From NCBI GenBank assembly GCA_003427395.1, contig BFEA01000043.1:925796-985975 (forward strand): 60,180 bases of DNA, written 5' to 3'. The number at the start of each line of letters is the position of its first letter. The first letter of the stretch is position 1. The notes under the pieces are model-generated. The model was not told where the DNA came from and ran no database searches. It saw nothing but the letters and a program-made list of their open reading frames with translations. A program made the translations under genes and the position numbers. Shown here in pieces: positions 19,530-31,650 of this stretch. The DNA is from Chara braunii (lineage: Eukaryota > Streptophyta > Charophyceae > Charales > Characeae).

Positions 19530-19927
19530 TTTTCTTTTTTTTTAAGCAACCCCCGCCAGTGCTAGTGCTGCTGATACAAGCAGTCACCACTAGCACCTAG
19601 AGGGAGGCTCCATCTATTGGTGGGGAGCGTCACCAGCTGGAAAATGGGTCCAGCGTCCCTTAAACAGAAAAGTATACAGAAGAGTTTGGGAACCGTGATT
19701 ATGAGGCCTGCCAGCATTGATTACCCTGTATCACAGGGGATTGACTGAGCAGGTATATCTGTTGTGTTTAGTTGTCCTCCGTATCTCTTCACCCCTCGGA
19801 GGAGGGCGCCAGAAGAAACATTAAGCACTGATACAACCTTCTAAGGCATGAAGTCGTGATTGGCGGAACCCTTCCCCAGGGGGCACCGGGGAGGGTTCCT
19901 CTAACTGCAGTACAAAACAGAACACGT
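19530..19927 (-). mobile_element. 3' UTR and poly(A) tail of LINE A
   Basis: From 19927 leftward on the minus strand: a GGCGCCCTCCTCCGAGG stretch, the CCAGCATTGATT...GATTGACTGAGC module with the hairpin CCCTGTATCACAGGG at 19724-19738, an AT-rich spacer, the tail hairpin, the GTGCTAGTG...CACTAGCAC hairpin and poly(A) (T-run 19530-19552). Confidence 0.7.
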
Positions 19928-20921
19928 TTAAGATAAGATTTCAGCCAGTGACAGGGCATGGGGCGGGAAGGGGTCAGGGAAATCTGCAGGAGGGCGTAGC
20001 GGGAATGAGGGCTCTATGTTAGTCCAATCGTTAAAAACCAATCTATAGTCTCTCATCTCTTCTAAATCTCGTGTCCCTTCTCTTTTGTCGCCGCTCCACT
20101 CCAGCTTTGCTATCCAACCTTCTCTTTCACCCCCTATCCAGTCTGTACAAAAAATCATGATCCGTCTCCTAATGTCTCCCATTTGCTTAAGAAGGTCTGC
20201 TTGTGACCTTGTGTCTGACCATCTCTGTGTAAGTTCCAGATGGATCTGTTGTCGAATCTGTTCCTCAATCTCTGGGCCCTCCACCCTTACCTTTTCCATG
20301 GCCAGAGTGCATCTTTGCCACCAAAATGACCATATCACCGCCCTTCTGCCTAGTCTGTACATGTTCTCTACAAAAGTTGTGGTTGTTGCTGCCAGCTGCC
20401 AATGGCCCGCCAGTATAACCTGCCATGTCCAGGGCTAGGGTGTATCTGGTACCATTTTCCGCCAGATGCGGTCTCACCATTTCCATGTGAACTGAGCAAT
20501 CGGGCATTGCATAAAAATGTACTCAATGGTCTTTGCCTTTCTGTAAAAGGGGAAAAGGTTCTGACATCGCTGGCACCATGGGGGCAGTAGTCCCCTTTGT
20601 TCGAGGTTTGTGCGATTTGTCAAACCAATCATTTGTTGGCAGGCAGCGGTGAGCTATCTGCCACTGTAGAGAGGTACATTTCATAGGCTTTGATTTTTGT
20701 TCCTTAAACCATTTGATTGGTGAAAGGAGGGTGCGGTCCACGTTCAAGTGTCTAGCCCATCTATCGTTTATCACGTCTTTTAAATGCCTTTTGGGTCTGA
20801 GCACCCTGTAGGCCGCTTTGACCGATATCTGGTATAGGCTAGTATGGCCTGTTCTAGACACTCCTCTCTTTTGAGCATGCTGCCAGATCCATTCTGTCGG
20901 GTCAAAACACCTCCCATCCAT
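19928..20921 (-). pseudogene. LINE A ORF2, C-terminal fragment
   Basis: 5'-truncated ORF2 end on the minus strand. Segments correspond to the conserved YRVLRPKRHLKDVINDRW and SLQWQIAHRCLPTNDW regions (20921-20523). A frameshifted zinc-finger region follows, then the C-terminal tail ending DYRLVFNDWTNIEPSFPLRP (to 19928). Frames change at about 20510 and 20360. There is no RT core. It meets LINE B head-to-head at 20920/20921. Each copy has its own tail, so they are two insertions rather than one inverted insertion. Confidence 0.75.
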
Positions 20922-23900
20922 GCAAAGAAGGAGAGAAATTCAAGAGTTCCTTCTTCCAATAAACAAAGCTCTTACTGATCTTCAAAAAGACAATCTAGAA
21001 ATCCCAATACCTAAAGATGAAATATGGACAGCTTTGATGATGATGGAAGAAGAGAAGACACCAGGCCTAGATGGACTGCCCAAGGAATTCTGGGAAGTTA
21101 TGCGGGATTTTATCCACCAAGATCTTATGGACTTCTACCAAGAGGTATGGTCCTCTGGAAGGATGGGAGAGATAGTGGGTCAGGGGGTGCTAACACTACT
21201 GTACAAAAAATGAGATGCAACGAATATTCGTAATTATAGACCAATCAACCTCCTCACAGTCATTTACAAGCTGCTAACAAAAGCTCTATCAAACAGATTA
21301 CTGAAAGTAATAGCAGATATCATTCATCCCACTCAAACAGGCTTCATATCTGGTAGGAATATTCAAGACAATATCCTGCTGGTTAATGAAATGATCAAAA
21401 ATTCAAGACAATCGAAACAAAATGCGGCTCTTGTATTCATAGATTTTGAAAAGGCATACGACCATGTCGATTGGGTCTTTTTAGACATGTGTTTGGAAAA
21501 TTTTAATTTTGGGTCTTCTTTCAAAAGATGGATACAAATCCTACACTCAGAGGCAACAACAAAAGTTATGATAAATGGTAATTTAGCTCCTCCAATTCCG
21601 TTAGAACGATCAGTACGACAAGGTGATCCGATAGCACCCTTCCTCTTCGTCATTATGATGGAAGCACTTGCGGCAAATCTAAGACATAACAAGGATATCA
21701 AACGTATTAAGGTTGCATCTATCCCGGAAGAGGTCATCCCTGTGTGCTCACTATTTGCGGATGATCTCTCACTATTAACAGATGTCTCAGAGGACAACAT
21801 GAGGGCTATTAAGAGAATGATGGATAAGTTTTGTTCTCTCTCAGATATGAAAATTAACTGGGGTTCCAAAACCCAAGGATGGTGGATTCATCACCAAGGG
21901 GTGAGACCACCAAAGGAACCTAGAGTTCATTGGATTCCATCTTCCTCACCAATCAGAGTCCTAGGGATTACCTTATCAGCAGAAGGAAAACCTGAAATAA
22001 ACAATGAGTAGATCTCTAAACCAGCCCTAGCGAAAATGGAAATATGGAAAGATAAACACACATTATTAATTGGAAGGACGCTAGTGATTAACAATGTAAT
22101 TCTAGTGTCCCTATGGTACAAATCAGTTTTATGGCCCTTAGATAAGTTGAATCTCCAATCACTACAAAGACAGATTACAGCATACTTATGGAGAGGGAAT
22201 CATGAATGCAAAAATGTAATCAGCAGAGTAGTCTGGCAAACACGGATCCAACCCAAAACAAAAGGGGGACTAGGTATCCTGGATCCTCACACGCAGGCTC
22301 AGGCCTTATCCATCCAATGGATCAAGAGACTGCTCTTCAATCCACAAGTTCCTTGACAGGCTCTAGCATGGGAACAAATAGCGAGGCTGGCACCAGAAGA
22401 ACCAGCAGACACTGACCCAATGATGTGGTTAGAGANCCGGTANTGGTCGATCCCAANAGGTGTCTCTCAGACAANAAATCAGGAAGTAGAATCANACAGA
22501 CAAGCAGNAANGGCAGATATAAAAAANGATCCATTCTGGCCTGACCTCCTTAGGACGTGGCGCAGACTACCTCTACCTGACAAATGCCCCCCGAAGAGGT
22601 GGGAAGAGGTCTGTCAACAATCACTTTTCAATAATAGACTAATTACAGATTCACAAGGATGTATGTTACATTGCATGGACTCTCCCTGGAGGGGATGGGT
22701 AAAAAAAGGGGTTTAAATGATATAGGATATATGGAATAAAGAAACAAAAGATTGGTACACTTTACCCCAAATATATCCCAAACTTCATTATTGCAGACAC
22801 TCAGAGCAAGCATTGAATACCATCATTGATCTAATTCCTTTAGATTGGGTAAGAATTCTAAGAAAATGACCAAACCTCAAAGAAGGAGATTGGGTGGGCT
22901 TCAGGGATGAAAAACAACACATTGGGAATGTGGTTATGCTGGGAGAAGATGCAACAGTTCTAGTCTCCATGGTTTTTATGGACAGTCAAAATATCATCTA
23001 CACAGGGAAGACCCAAGAAACCAAATGGTACCAGATGGATCAGGTGTTCAAAATAAGAGTTTTGAAAAATAAAAGTAATTGGTTGGCCTTTAGGCCAACT
23101 CAGTCAATCGACAACTTGGCCTTGGATCCAACGCAATGGAAATGGACCTCAAAAGGAGGAAAATGTACCTGGACACGTGCAATCCACACCCTAACAGTCA
23201 AATCCACATATAGAATGTTGAGACCGTCCCTAAATATAAAAGATAAAGTGGAAGCTAGATGGATGAGACAGCTGAATATCAGCAAAGACTCTGTACGCTC
23301 TATCAAATGGTTTAAGACCATTAGAATCAAACTTGCTAAGGTAGTCTCCCTACAATGGCAGATATATCACCACTGTCTCCCTACTAATGATTGGATTATA
23401 GAGAGAACTACTCTTGAACAAAGGGGGATAGCACTACCATGGTGCAAATTTTGCACATCAACTTTCCCATCAAGAACAATCCCAGAAACCATAGAACACA
23501 TTTTCCTTCAATGTCCAAGTGCAGTATGGCTATGGAGGTGGTGGGACAGAATCTGGAGCCAACTCACAACTTCAAACCCTTGGCCATGGGATTGGAAAGC
23601 CCTTCTATGTGAAACATGGGACCCACCTCTTCATGACGAATTCTCCCAAAATCTATTTAAGGTAGGAAGGAGAGTCATTTTGTGGGCCCTGTGGCACAGA
23701 CGTTGCACCAATGAAATGGAAGGTGAGGCTTGAGGGCCCTGAATTCACGGACTCGATAAAAAATCACATCCAAACTGAGATTTCGGCCCTATGGGATAAA
23801 CTTAAAGAAAAAATCCAACATTTATCGATTCAATCAGAAATTGACAGTCGCATTCAAAAATTCAGCACAGACTGGCTGGGAGACACTGAGGAAGGAAAAG

Positions 23901-23960
23901 TGGGAGTGATCAAGGGGGAGGGAGAGAAAAAAGTTAACAGAAAGGGGGGGCAGCCATAAT
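20920..23960 (+). pseudogene. LINE B ORF2: L1-type reverse transcriptase with C-terminal zinc finger
   Basis: Collinear in a single frame from 20920 to 23733. RT fingers TPGLDGLPKEFWE and YRPINLL, motif A FIDFEKAYDHVDW, motif B RQGDPIAPFLFVIMMEAL, motif C SLFADDLSLL. Downstream are the conserved WWIHHQG and NLKEGDWVGF blocks. A CX2CX14HX4C finger (ALPWCKFCTSTF...EHIFLQCP) precedes the WRWWDRIW motif. Stops: TGA 21211, TAG 22009, TGA 22354, TAA 22714, TAG 22723, TGA 22867; one frameshift near 23715. Several stops replace conserved Trp or Gly codons. The 5' part, including the expected endonuclease, is truncated. N calls at 22435-22530. The protein would perform target-primed reverse transcription; the finger probably binds nucleic acid. 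Confidence 0.88.
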
Positions 23961-24411
23961 TCAAAAAGATCTATCAACTATCTTTTCATGATTGGACTAA
24001 TGTGGATCCTTCCATCCCTCTGCGTCCGCTTGTTGACTTCCCTGACCCGTTCCCATTATCATCCTTGTGCTTGGTACCTTTGAGTTGGTATGGTTTAGAG
24101 TAAGCAAGGGATTATGATCTTAGGAATGGTTAATGGTGCTTGGGGAGATGAAAAATATATGGCGCCCGTCAACAGGAGGGTGAAGAGGTACCAACTATTG
24201 ACTAGGGTCTAGTACATGGGATGTGGGACCTGGTTTTCAACATCCACCTTGAGCTGAGCAGTCATATCTTTCATCACATTCAATAGTTCAAATGTTAAGG
24301 GACGCTGGACCCGTTTTCCAGCAGGTGCTGCTCCCCACCAATAGATGGAGCCTCCCCAACCCTGCTAGTGGTGTCTGCTCCTACTAGCACCTCTAGCATT
24401 CACTTGGGCCG

Positions 24412-24417
<6 letters not shown>
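23961..24417 (+). other. LINE B 3' UTR and tail
   Basis: About 340 bp of UTR including GGCGCCCGTCAACAGGAGGG. Then the tail hairpin stem GCTGGA/TCCAGC at 24303-24321 (CCCGTTT loop), CCACCAATAGATGGAGCC and the GCTAGTGG...CTAGCA hairpin. It runs directly into a T-run rather than an A-run, so its own poly(A) was lost or overwritten by the next insertion. Confidence 0.7.
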
Positions 24418-24452
<35 letters not shown>

Positions 24453-26564
24453 AATTGGACGTGCTCCAATCTATTCGTGGGGAGCAACACGTGCTGGGAA
24501 CCGGGCCCAACGTCCCATTCAAAAGCATATTGAGAGAGTTTTTGCAGAAAACTTTGAAATACCGGGGCCGACTAAAGATGATCGCTATGCAGCCTACCCA
24601 TCCATCTATGAGCACGATAAAATTTAAAAACAGAGGAAGGATCCTGAATATCAATCACTCATGCACTAACCTACCAAAGAGGTCCTACGAATAGGTGAAA
24701 CCTACTCAATCCACCTACAACCACCACCAGTCATGGCTAGAATCCGCGCGAACGGAAGCTCTTCCGGGCCTCACCGCTCCCATCAAGTTAGGTTACAGAG
24801 ATGCACCACTTGCTCCAGCACTGGCCAGCATCGCTCCCGTTACGACCCCCGATGACCACTGGGGCTGCCCCCGCAAACAGCCCCCCAGTTCTCTACCAGG
24901 CCTCACGCCCCCACTAGGCTAGGTCATAGAGTTGCGCCACCTGGCTCCGGCTCCGGCCAGCGTTGCTCCAGCATCGGTCTCCGAGGGGCACTGACTTTTC
25001 AACCACCCCTCGCAGGATCATGGGTGGATTTGCCGGGTCTCACCTATTCCTACCACCTCCTCGAAAGGCAAGCAAATGAAAAACTATGGTGAGTTGGATG
25101 ATAGATTTGTTCGAGAGAGATCGCCCCTCCCTCCCCTACCCCTCCCCCTTCAACCCTACACTGCCTCCGCCGAGGAGAGTAACCCACCCTCCCTCGGCCC
25201 CAATATAGGACCAATCCTCTCCCCCCTCACCCCAGGAGCACGCAGTTCCCACCTAAAGCATGCCCCCCCACCCCTTGCCCTTTCCGCCTCCGCAGGGACT
25301 GATGTTGGCCCTCACACAGTCCTTGCCCCGGAATAAAGCAACCCCCTACTCCGCCCCTACCCTCTTTGAGACATTCACCCCCCTCCTTGCGATGCCTCTG
25401 AAGGATCGAGCTCCCCCCATCCCCTTCCCACCATTCAGCCCTCCAGGAACGATCCAATCCAGCCGATTAATGACACACTTACCAAATATCATTTGCTTGG
25501 AATTTTATCGAATTTTGTCGATGACGATAACAACGCCCTAAAAACGATGGCATTGAGAACTGATGCTGATGATGATGAAGATGATATGATGGCGATGGTG
25601 AAGGTAATATCGACTATGATGATGATGATAATGAGCTGATGATTATATTGATAATATTCATGACGTACTGTTGGTAATGATCACACTAACAAGGCTCTTG
25701 ATGGTGATGTAAGTAACGATGGTGATGATGATGATGATGATGATGAAAATGATTGATGATGGTGTGCTAACGAGCACCTTGGATAGCAACCTAAGACTAA
25801 TGATGATGAAAATGATGATGATGATGATGATGAAAATGCTGACGCACAGCGTCCCATGAAAACTACAAAATGATGATGATGAAAATGATGATAATATCGT
25901 CGAACTTCATAGCCCTTGATGGTGATGACAAAATGTACCCTGATACTGATGATGATGATGACGAGCAGCGTCCTGATGAGGATGACGATCGTCCGGTTAA
26001 TGATGATGGTGACGATCTCGCCCGGTTGATGATGATGGTGACGAACGCGCGAGTGTCGCAGATGACAAAGATACATACAAATCAAAAACAACGCACTCGA
26101 TGTCGCCTCCCATCCTCCTCCCACTCCACGTGAGCACGCGCTCCTCCCTTCCGTCCGAGTCATACCAACCACCCGCCACAGCGCTACGCAGACCAAGGAG
26201 CAAAAGCCATAGAACGCTAAACTTCTCAAGGAGACCCACCTCCTCTCGTAGGCAGGCTCCCCCTCACCCAACATGTCATCCTATAACACCACTGGATAAG
26301 GCGCGGAGCTGGAGATGGCACCGAAGTGCTTTTAAAAGGTAGGCAGCACCGAGTCGCGCTTCATCTCCCCACCCGACCGCCGTCCTCCTCATCTCGCCAT
26401 CACCAAGGCGCCATCGCGTCGAAACCACACGCGTCATACCCAACTGCCGCTTCGCGCGCGCAAGTTTCCAAGCTGCAGGGCGCCCCCGAACTGCCCGTGT
26501 GAGAAAGCCAACCTGGCAAGGCGCAGCGCACCCGGAAGCGCTGCGCCCCCCCTCTCTACGGCGC

Positions 26565-26567
<3 letters not shown>
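24415..26567 (-). mobile_element. R1 copy 3
   Basis: Minus orientation: T-run 24415-24450, tail block with GCTGGG/CCCAGC stem (near 24494-24515), ATACCGGGGCC word, tail units with CCGGCCAGCGTTGC-type words, a C-rich block with CTGCCTCCGCCGA (25080-25450), GAT triplets (25560-26040) and a GC-rich 5' end near 26567. The block order matches the complete R1 (2088-5535). An A-run at 26568-26597 adjoins its 5' end. Non-coding. Confidence 0.65.
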
Positions 26568-26597
<30 letters not shown>

Positions 26598-26601
<4 letters not shown>

Positions 26602-28310
26602 TGAATTGATCTTTTTGGTTGGAACACCACCCTTTGTCCCTTTTCTTTTAGAACCCTTACTCTCTGTAGTGTTGTTTTTTCTCTCCATTCGAAAGGTGCC
26701 CTGCTCCCTTGGAGGATGCCTAATTTAGCAATGGCATAGTCTTCGACCAATACTAATTGAGGTGAGACCATGTGCATTAGGCCTATACTCAGCGGGGTCC
26801 CTGTGCTTGCTACCCAATCTCCCTCCTTCAGAGTGGGGCCTCGTTTAAGGATTCGGTACCATTCTAGCGGAATGATTTCAATGATGTTTTCCAATGACTC
26901 CTCTGCATGGTGACAGTACCTTAGGATGCCTCACAACAGGTCCCCTGTTTTCCAATTTTATCTGTTATTGTTCCATAGGTCCCCTACTCTGAGTATTTCA
27001 TTCTTTACGCAGTTTTTCCAGGGCAGGGATGAGTTTTTCATGACGCAGCCCCTCGCATATGTCACCCATCTGTTCCCAAATAGGGATTGGCGATAGATTT
27101 CTTTCCGTCGGTCGGGGTAGGCCTTGTCTGGGAGCGGTAGTTTTCTCCACGTTTGCAGCAGGGATGGCCAAAAACTATCCAACTTTTGTCCTCCCCCTTC
27201 TGCGCCTTCCTTTCCTCTTGGGAGTTTGCGTGGGATTGCCTAGAAGCGGTCCTCCAGCCAAGTTAGCGGGTGGACCGTCTAGGGGGTTGCTGGGGCTAGT
27301 CGAGCCAAATGTTCCAGCGCTAAGACACCACCGGTTTCGAGGGGCAAAAATAAGCTTTTTAATTCATTTTACTCGCAATGCATGTACCTGCATAGTAGGG
27401 TCAATTATCCCCAAGCCACCCACTGATTTTGGTTGTATGATTGAATTTCAAGCTAACCGACTAATTGCGTCAACCAGATCTCCATCCCCTCTCCATAAGA
27501 AGGTCGCTGCCTTTCCTTTACGGCTTCTCAGGGCCGGTTTGCTCAAGGGTCACAACAGGGATTTATACCATAGTGTTGCAAAGATTACATTATTTAACAC
27601 CAAGGCTCGTCCAAAAATGGATGTGTGTTTATTTTTCCAATTGTTTAGTTTGTGTTGGGGTGGGGTGCTTATCCAATCGTCGTTTATTGGAGGCCGTCTT
27701 TCTGTAGTCATAGATACTCATAAAATTCTCATCGGAGCATCTAATGGCTTTCATGCAATACGCGGTAATTCCGGCGGGCGCCCCCCCTAGTAATGAATCC
27801 ACCATCCCTGTGTCTTAGACCCCCAAGTCACTCTCATGTCAGATACCCTCACAAATCTTTCCATCATCTGGTGGATTTCCTCCATGTTACTGTGTGTAGC
27901 CTCCACCATTACTGTAAGATCATCCGCAAACAGGGAGCACACAGGGATTGCATCCTCCGGGATGTGTATGACTATAATTTTAGAGATATTTTTATTCTTC
28001 CGAAGGTTCGCAGCGAGCGCATCCATAATGATTAGGAGGAAGGGGGCGATTGGGTCCCCTTGTGGGACCGAACGTTGTAAGTGTATGGGCGGTGCAAAAC
28101 CCTCGTTAACCTGGACACAGGTGGTGGCATTTTGATGCAGTATTTGTATCCAACATCTGAAGTCTGGACCGAAGTTCATTTTTTCTAAGCACTTGTCTAG
28201 GAACGACCAATCTATATGATCATAAGCTTTTTCAAAATCGATAAAGAGAAGAACCGCGTTCTGGCGTGAGTGCCTCGTAAGCTGGAGGACCTCATGGATT
28301 AGCTCCCNCC
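26598..28310 (-). pseudogene. LINE C ORF2, RT to mid-region
   Basis: From 28310 on the minus strand: motif A LFIDFEKAYDHIDW, motif B PQGDPIAPFLLIIMDAL, motif C SLFADDLTVM (28179-27787), WWIHY, then decayed frames. SFWPSLLQTWRKLPLPDK (27182-26958) and EWYRILKRGPTLKEGDWV (26894-26610) follow. The 5' end is cut by the neighbouring insertion at 28320 and the 3' end stops at the A-run 26568-26597, so the zinc finger is absent. Related to LINE B but clearly diverged. Confidence 0.8.
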
Positions 28311-28316
28311 CGCATA

Positions 28317-28319
<3 letters not shown>

Positions 28320-28347
<28 letters not shown>

Positions 28348-28750
28348 AATCTATTCGTAGGGAGCAGCACGTGCTGGGAACTGAGCCCAGCATCCCAAAT
28401 GGAAATTTACATAGAATTTTGAAAATTTGAGATACTGGGGTCATTACCCGGCTTTGGCTAAGAAAATTTCGAGCTAATTAGATAATTACTACGACAAACT
28501 TCAAAAAAAAGGTCTGTCCATAACAAACACACCACCACAGAGGTCCTACAAATGCTCAAAACCCTGTGGATCCCTAGCAACCCTTCTAAAGCTCTCCAGC
28601 ACTGTCTTACTCCCTACCGAGTTCTTCCAGGCCTCACACCCCCACCCTGCTGGGTTACAGGGCAACACGACTCGCCCCAGCTCCGACCAGCGTCGTCCCA
28701 GCAGCAACCCTTGGTTGTCTCTTAGAATGCCCACCCCAAAGCATCCCCAT
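28320..28750 (-). mobile_element. R1-type tail copy
   Basis: T-run 28321-28347, a GCTGGGCTCAGTTCCCAGC-type hairpin, the TACTGGGGTCATTACCCGGC module, and an R1 tail unit with CCAGCGTCGTCCCAGC and GGCCTCACACCCCCACC words. It sits at the 5' edge of LINE C. Confidence 0.6.
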
Positions 28751-28756
28751 ATTTTA

Positions 28757-29175
28757 TTTATTTATTTATTTTTAAACCCCGTTGGTGTTAGTGGTGCTGA
28801 TAAGAGCAAACACCACTAGCGCCTGGGGAGAGGCTCCATCTATTGGTGGGGAGCAGCACCTGCTGGAAAACGGGTTCAGCGTCCCATTATACAAGTTGAG
28901 TTTTGGAATGTATCAAAACAGTGTTGTGTGAGATTCCCGCCAGCATTGATTGCCCCTGGATCCGCATGATTAACTGAGCAAGCAATTGGGAAGGAGGGGA
29001 ACCTCTTCGCCCTGAACTCGACGCCAAGTCTCTGCTGCAACACCCTAGTTCCTTCCTCACCCTATTAATGAGTACTTTGGAGACCTGAGTAATAACTGAG
29101 CAAGACATCATTAGGATCGTAGGGGGCATATTGGTGTGGGTAATCCTACATAAGGCAGTGTAATAGTGCAATCAA
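28757..29175 (-). mobile_element. LINE 3' UTR/tail copy
   Basis: TTTA-rich tail, the GTGTTAGTGGTG...CACCACTAGCGC hairpin, the CCATCTATTGGTGGGGAGC block, the tail hairpin near 28862-28880, the CCAGCATTGATT module (28941-28987) and AACCTCTTCGCC, as in other LINE 3' UTRs. 29176-29470 holds nothing recognised. Confidence 0.65.
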
Positions 29176-29472
29176 ACTTTGTTCAGTGATTCGCTATAAT
29201 TGACCTTCTACCTTCTTGTTCTAAAAACCTCTCCTCCTCACGGTGCTGTAAAAGTTCTTTAGTAGATGATGAGGGTTTCAGATTAGGGATATGCCTTTCG
29301 ATTGTGCTGGGCAGTTAATCCCCTCGGTCGAGGGCAATCAATGATGCTCATCAGACTAATCGGTGTGCCTACGTGTCGGTTCCGTTCACCGTTCATGTTT
29401 GTAAGTAGGATGGACACGTGGCATGTTTACATGAACCCTGTTTGTTTACAGACCACCTACTTCTAAATGTCA

Positions 29473-29590
29473 AGGGACGTTGGACCCGGATTCCAGCAGG
29501 TGTTGCTCCCCACCAATAGATGGAGCCTTCCCGAGCATGTTAGTGGTATCTGCTCTTATCAGCACCTTTAACATTCACCCGGGTTGTTTC

Positions 29591-29668
<78 letters not shown>
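29473..29668 (+). mobile_element. LINE tail copy with long poly(A)
   Basis: A GCTGGA-type stem weakened by substitutions (GTTGGACCCGGATTCCAGC), CCACCAATAGATGGAGCC, TGTTAGTGGT...CACCTTTAACA and CCCGGGTTGTTT, then an interrupted A-run to 29668. The following 29669-29860 is A-rich and low in complexity. Confidence 0.7.
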
Positions 29669-29669
<1 letters not shown>

Positions 29670-29834
29670 CAGGTGGGCGATACCGGCCAGAGGTCAGCTG
29701 GCAGCATCAGGACCGAGCTTCTTCTCTTTCAAAAAAAGAAATAAAAACCTTCTCTTTCACGAAAAAAAAATAAAATTTAAAACCTTCAGTTAATATGCGA
29801 AAGGAAATAAAAACCTTATTTTTCTATCAAGGCG

Positions 29835-29865
<31 letters not shown>

Positions 29866-29884
29866 CAAGACCTATGTAGCACCG

Positions 29885-30225
29885 TGTTCACGTTCAGAGG
29901 TGAACACGAACCCGAACGCGAACAAGTGTCAAAAACCCTCCGAACGCGAACATAAAAAATAATAATAAAAAACAAAAAACGTTCTCAGAAAAATCTGAAA
30001 CAAATATATGTTATGTAAAATAACAATACAAGCAACTTTTGCCTTGGAGTCATGTTCAAATTCGTAGCCAATCATGATTTAAAAATCAAAAACCAATTTA
30101 TTTATTTATTTATTTTTAACGGAAAATAAATTATGTTCGCGAGCTGTTTGTGCGAACGCGCGAACACGTTCGCGCGAACGTGAAGGGGCGCGAACACCTT
30201 CGCTGTGCTACGCTGAGCAACACAT
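29885..30225. mobile_element. Foldback element with GAACGCG/CGCGTTC arms
   Basis: The outer words TAGCACCGTGTTC and GAACACCTTCGCTGTGCTA are inverted. The inner arms are repeats of GAACGCGAAC (left) and GTTCGCGCGAAC (right). The AT-rich core with CAACTTTTGCCTTGGAGTCA matches the core of the element at 54957-55247. No transposase. Target duplication not clear. Confidence 0.6.
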
Positions 30226-30272
30226 CAAACCTTTTTTTGAAAAGCAGAGGATTAAAAAGATATCTAAAAAAG

Positions 30273-31650
30273 GACATGCCAGCATTGATTGCTCTGAACT
30301 GTAGAGGATTTACTGAGCAGGTTGCTGAATTCCCAGTATAGAGACTCAAATCATATATAACTGCTTACTAGGAATTCACCTGACTCTGAGTTACACCATT
30401 GGTAGCCTCTTAACCAGTTTAGGAGGTTCGGCCAGGTGGAAAGAGGGATGAGGGGGGCAGGGTCTGCGTCTAGGGGGCGACTGGAAAAGACAACTTGATC
30501 CTCCTATTTCCGTTCTCCGTCCTGACTGAGCCCACTAAGATTGTGTTGGACAGGTTCTACAGTGTCTCGGCCATACCAGCTGAACTCAACTAAGGTGTTA
30601 TTTGGTGGTGGGAACAGATCGGGGAAATCTGAGGCGGGGCGGAGGGGTATGTCACTGGAGATCTCAGTCCATTTATGAAAAACAAACGATAGTCCTTTTG
30701 TGATGATTCCAGACGATCATTTTCGTCTAGATGCCAACCATCCCATTATATCCATGCAATCCATCCTCCTCGTTCCCCACCCAACCAGTCCATGCAGAAT
30801 TATTGTAGTTTATGAATAATATATGATCTTCTTGTGAGAATTTTCATCCCTTGTACCGTCTTTTTTCACTGGGTTTTGATTGCAGTTTCAATCATTTCCT
30901 CAATTATTTCCGTTATTTCACCACTACCAATGCAGGCACCTTCAAGTGCTAGAGTGCATATGCGACGCCATATAGCCCATAACACTTCTGCCCTCCCAAT
31001 CCTAAATAAATTGGTTGTGAAGGTCGACGTTTGGGCCGACCAGTGACCAGTTAGTAAGGCTCTTCGTTCCCATGGCCAGTCTTTGTCCGACTGTAGTTGG
31101 TTCCAAATCCAGACCCATCCACACCACGTAACGATAGAAGTTGGGCACTGTAGGAAAAAGGTGCTCTATTATCTTGTTGGTCTTTCGAGAGGGGAAGCCC
31201 CCCACACACGCTAGACACCAAGGGAGAGCCAACCTTTTCTGTTCCAGGTGCGTATGGTCTACGAGCCATGCGTTCGTCGGTAAGCATCGGTGGGTAATTT
31301 GCCATTGAAGCGAGGCGGTCTTGGCCGGTCTGTTCTTCACTTCTTTAAACCATTTGATAGGTCTCAGGACTTCATTTGGGACTTTTAGGTGTCGAGCCCA
31401 GCGATCTACTATCCGGTCCTTCAGATTCAGTTTAGTCCTGAGCATTCGATAGGTCGCTTTAACACCCAATGTATGGAGGTACCGATATTTGGGTCCTCCG
31501 TTCTTTGTTGGAATCTTTCATCTCAATTTTGCCACATCTATGGGGAGATCCTGGATTGGTACTTCCGGCCTAAATGCCACCCAGGATTTTTTTTCCTTTA
31601 AAACTCTCACCCTGTGAACCATTTTGACATCAATCCAAAACACTTCATCA
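30273..31650 (-). pseudogene. LINE D: C-terminal ORF2 and 3' UTR, 3' half of a split LINE
   Basis: From 31650: VFWIDVKMVHRVRVLKEK and WVAFRPEVPIQDLPID, then TYRMLRTKLNLKDRIVDRW, SLQWQITHRCLPTNAW, the finger region (LPWCLACVGGFPSRKTNK) and a frameshifted C-terminus near RPASDFPDLFPPPNN (about 30620). The 3' UTR carries the CCAGCATTGATT module (30277-30322) with a CTCT/AGAG stem. Its start continues the reading of LINE F, which ends at 34357 on the far side of R1 copy 2; the two probably form one LINE. Confidence 0.75.

Noticed and set aside
19530-24417. LINE A and LINE B as a single twin-primed (inverted) L1 insertion
   Set aside because: Both halves contain the C-terminus, 3' UTR and tail, so they are two separate copies in head-to-head orientation.
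26568-26597. A-run as the poly(A) tail of R1 copy 3
   Set aside because: R1 copy 3 is in minus orientation with its T-run at 24415-24450, so this A-run is at its 5' edge and must have another origin.
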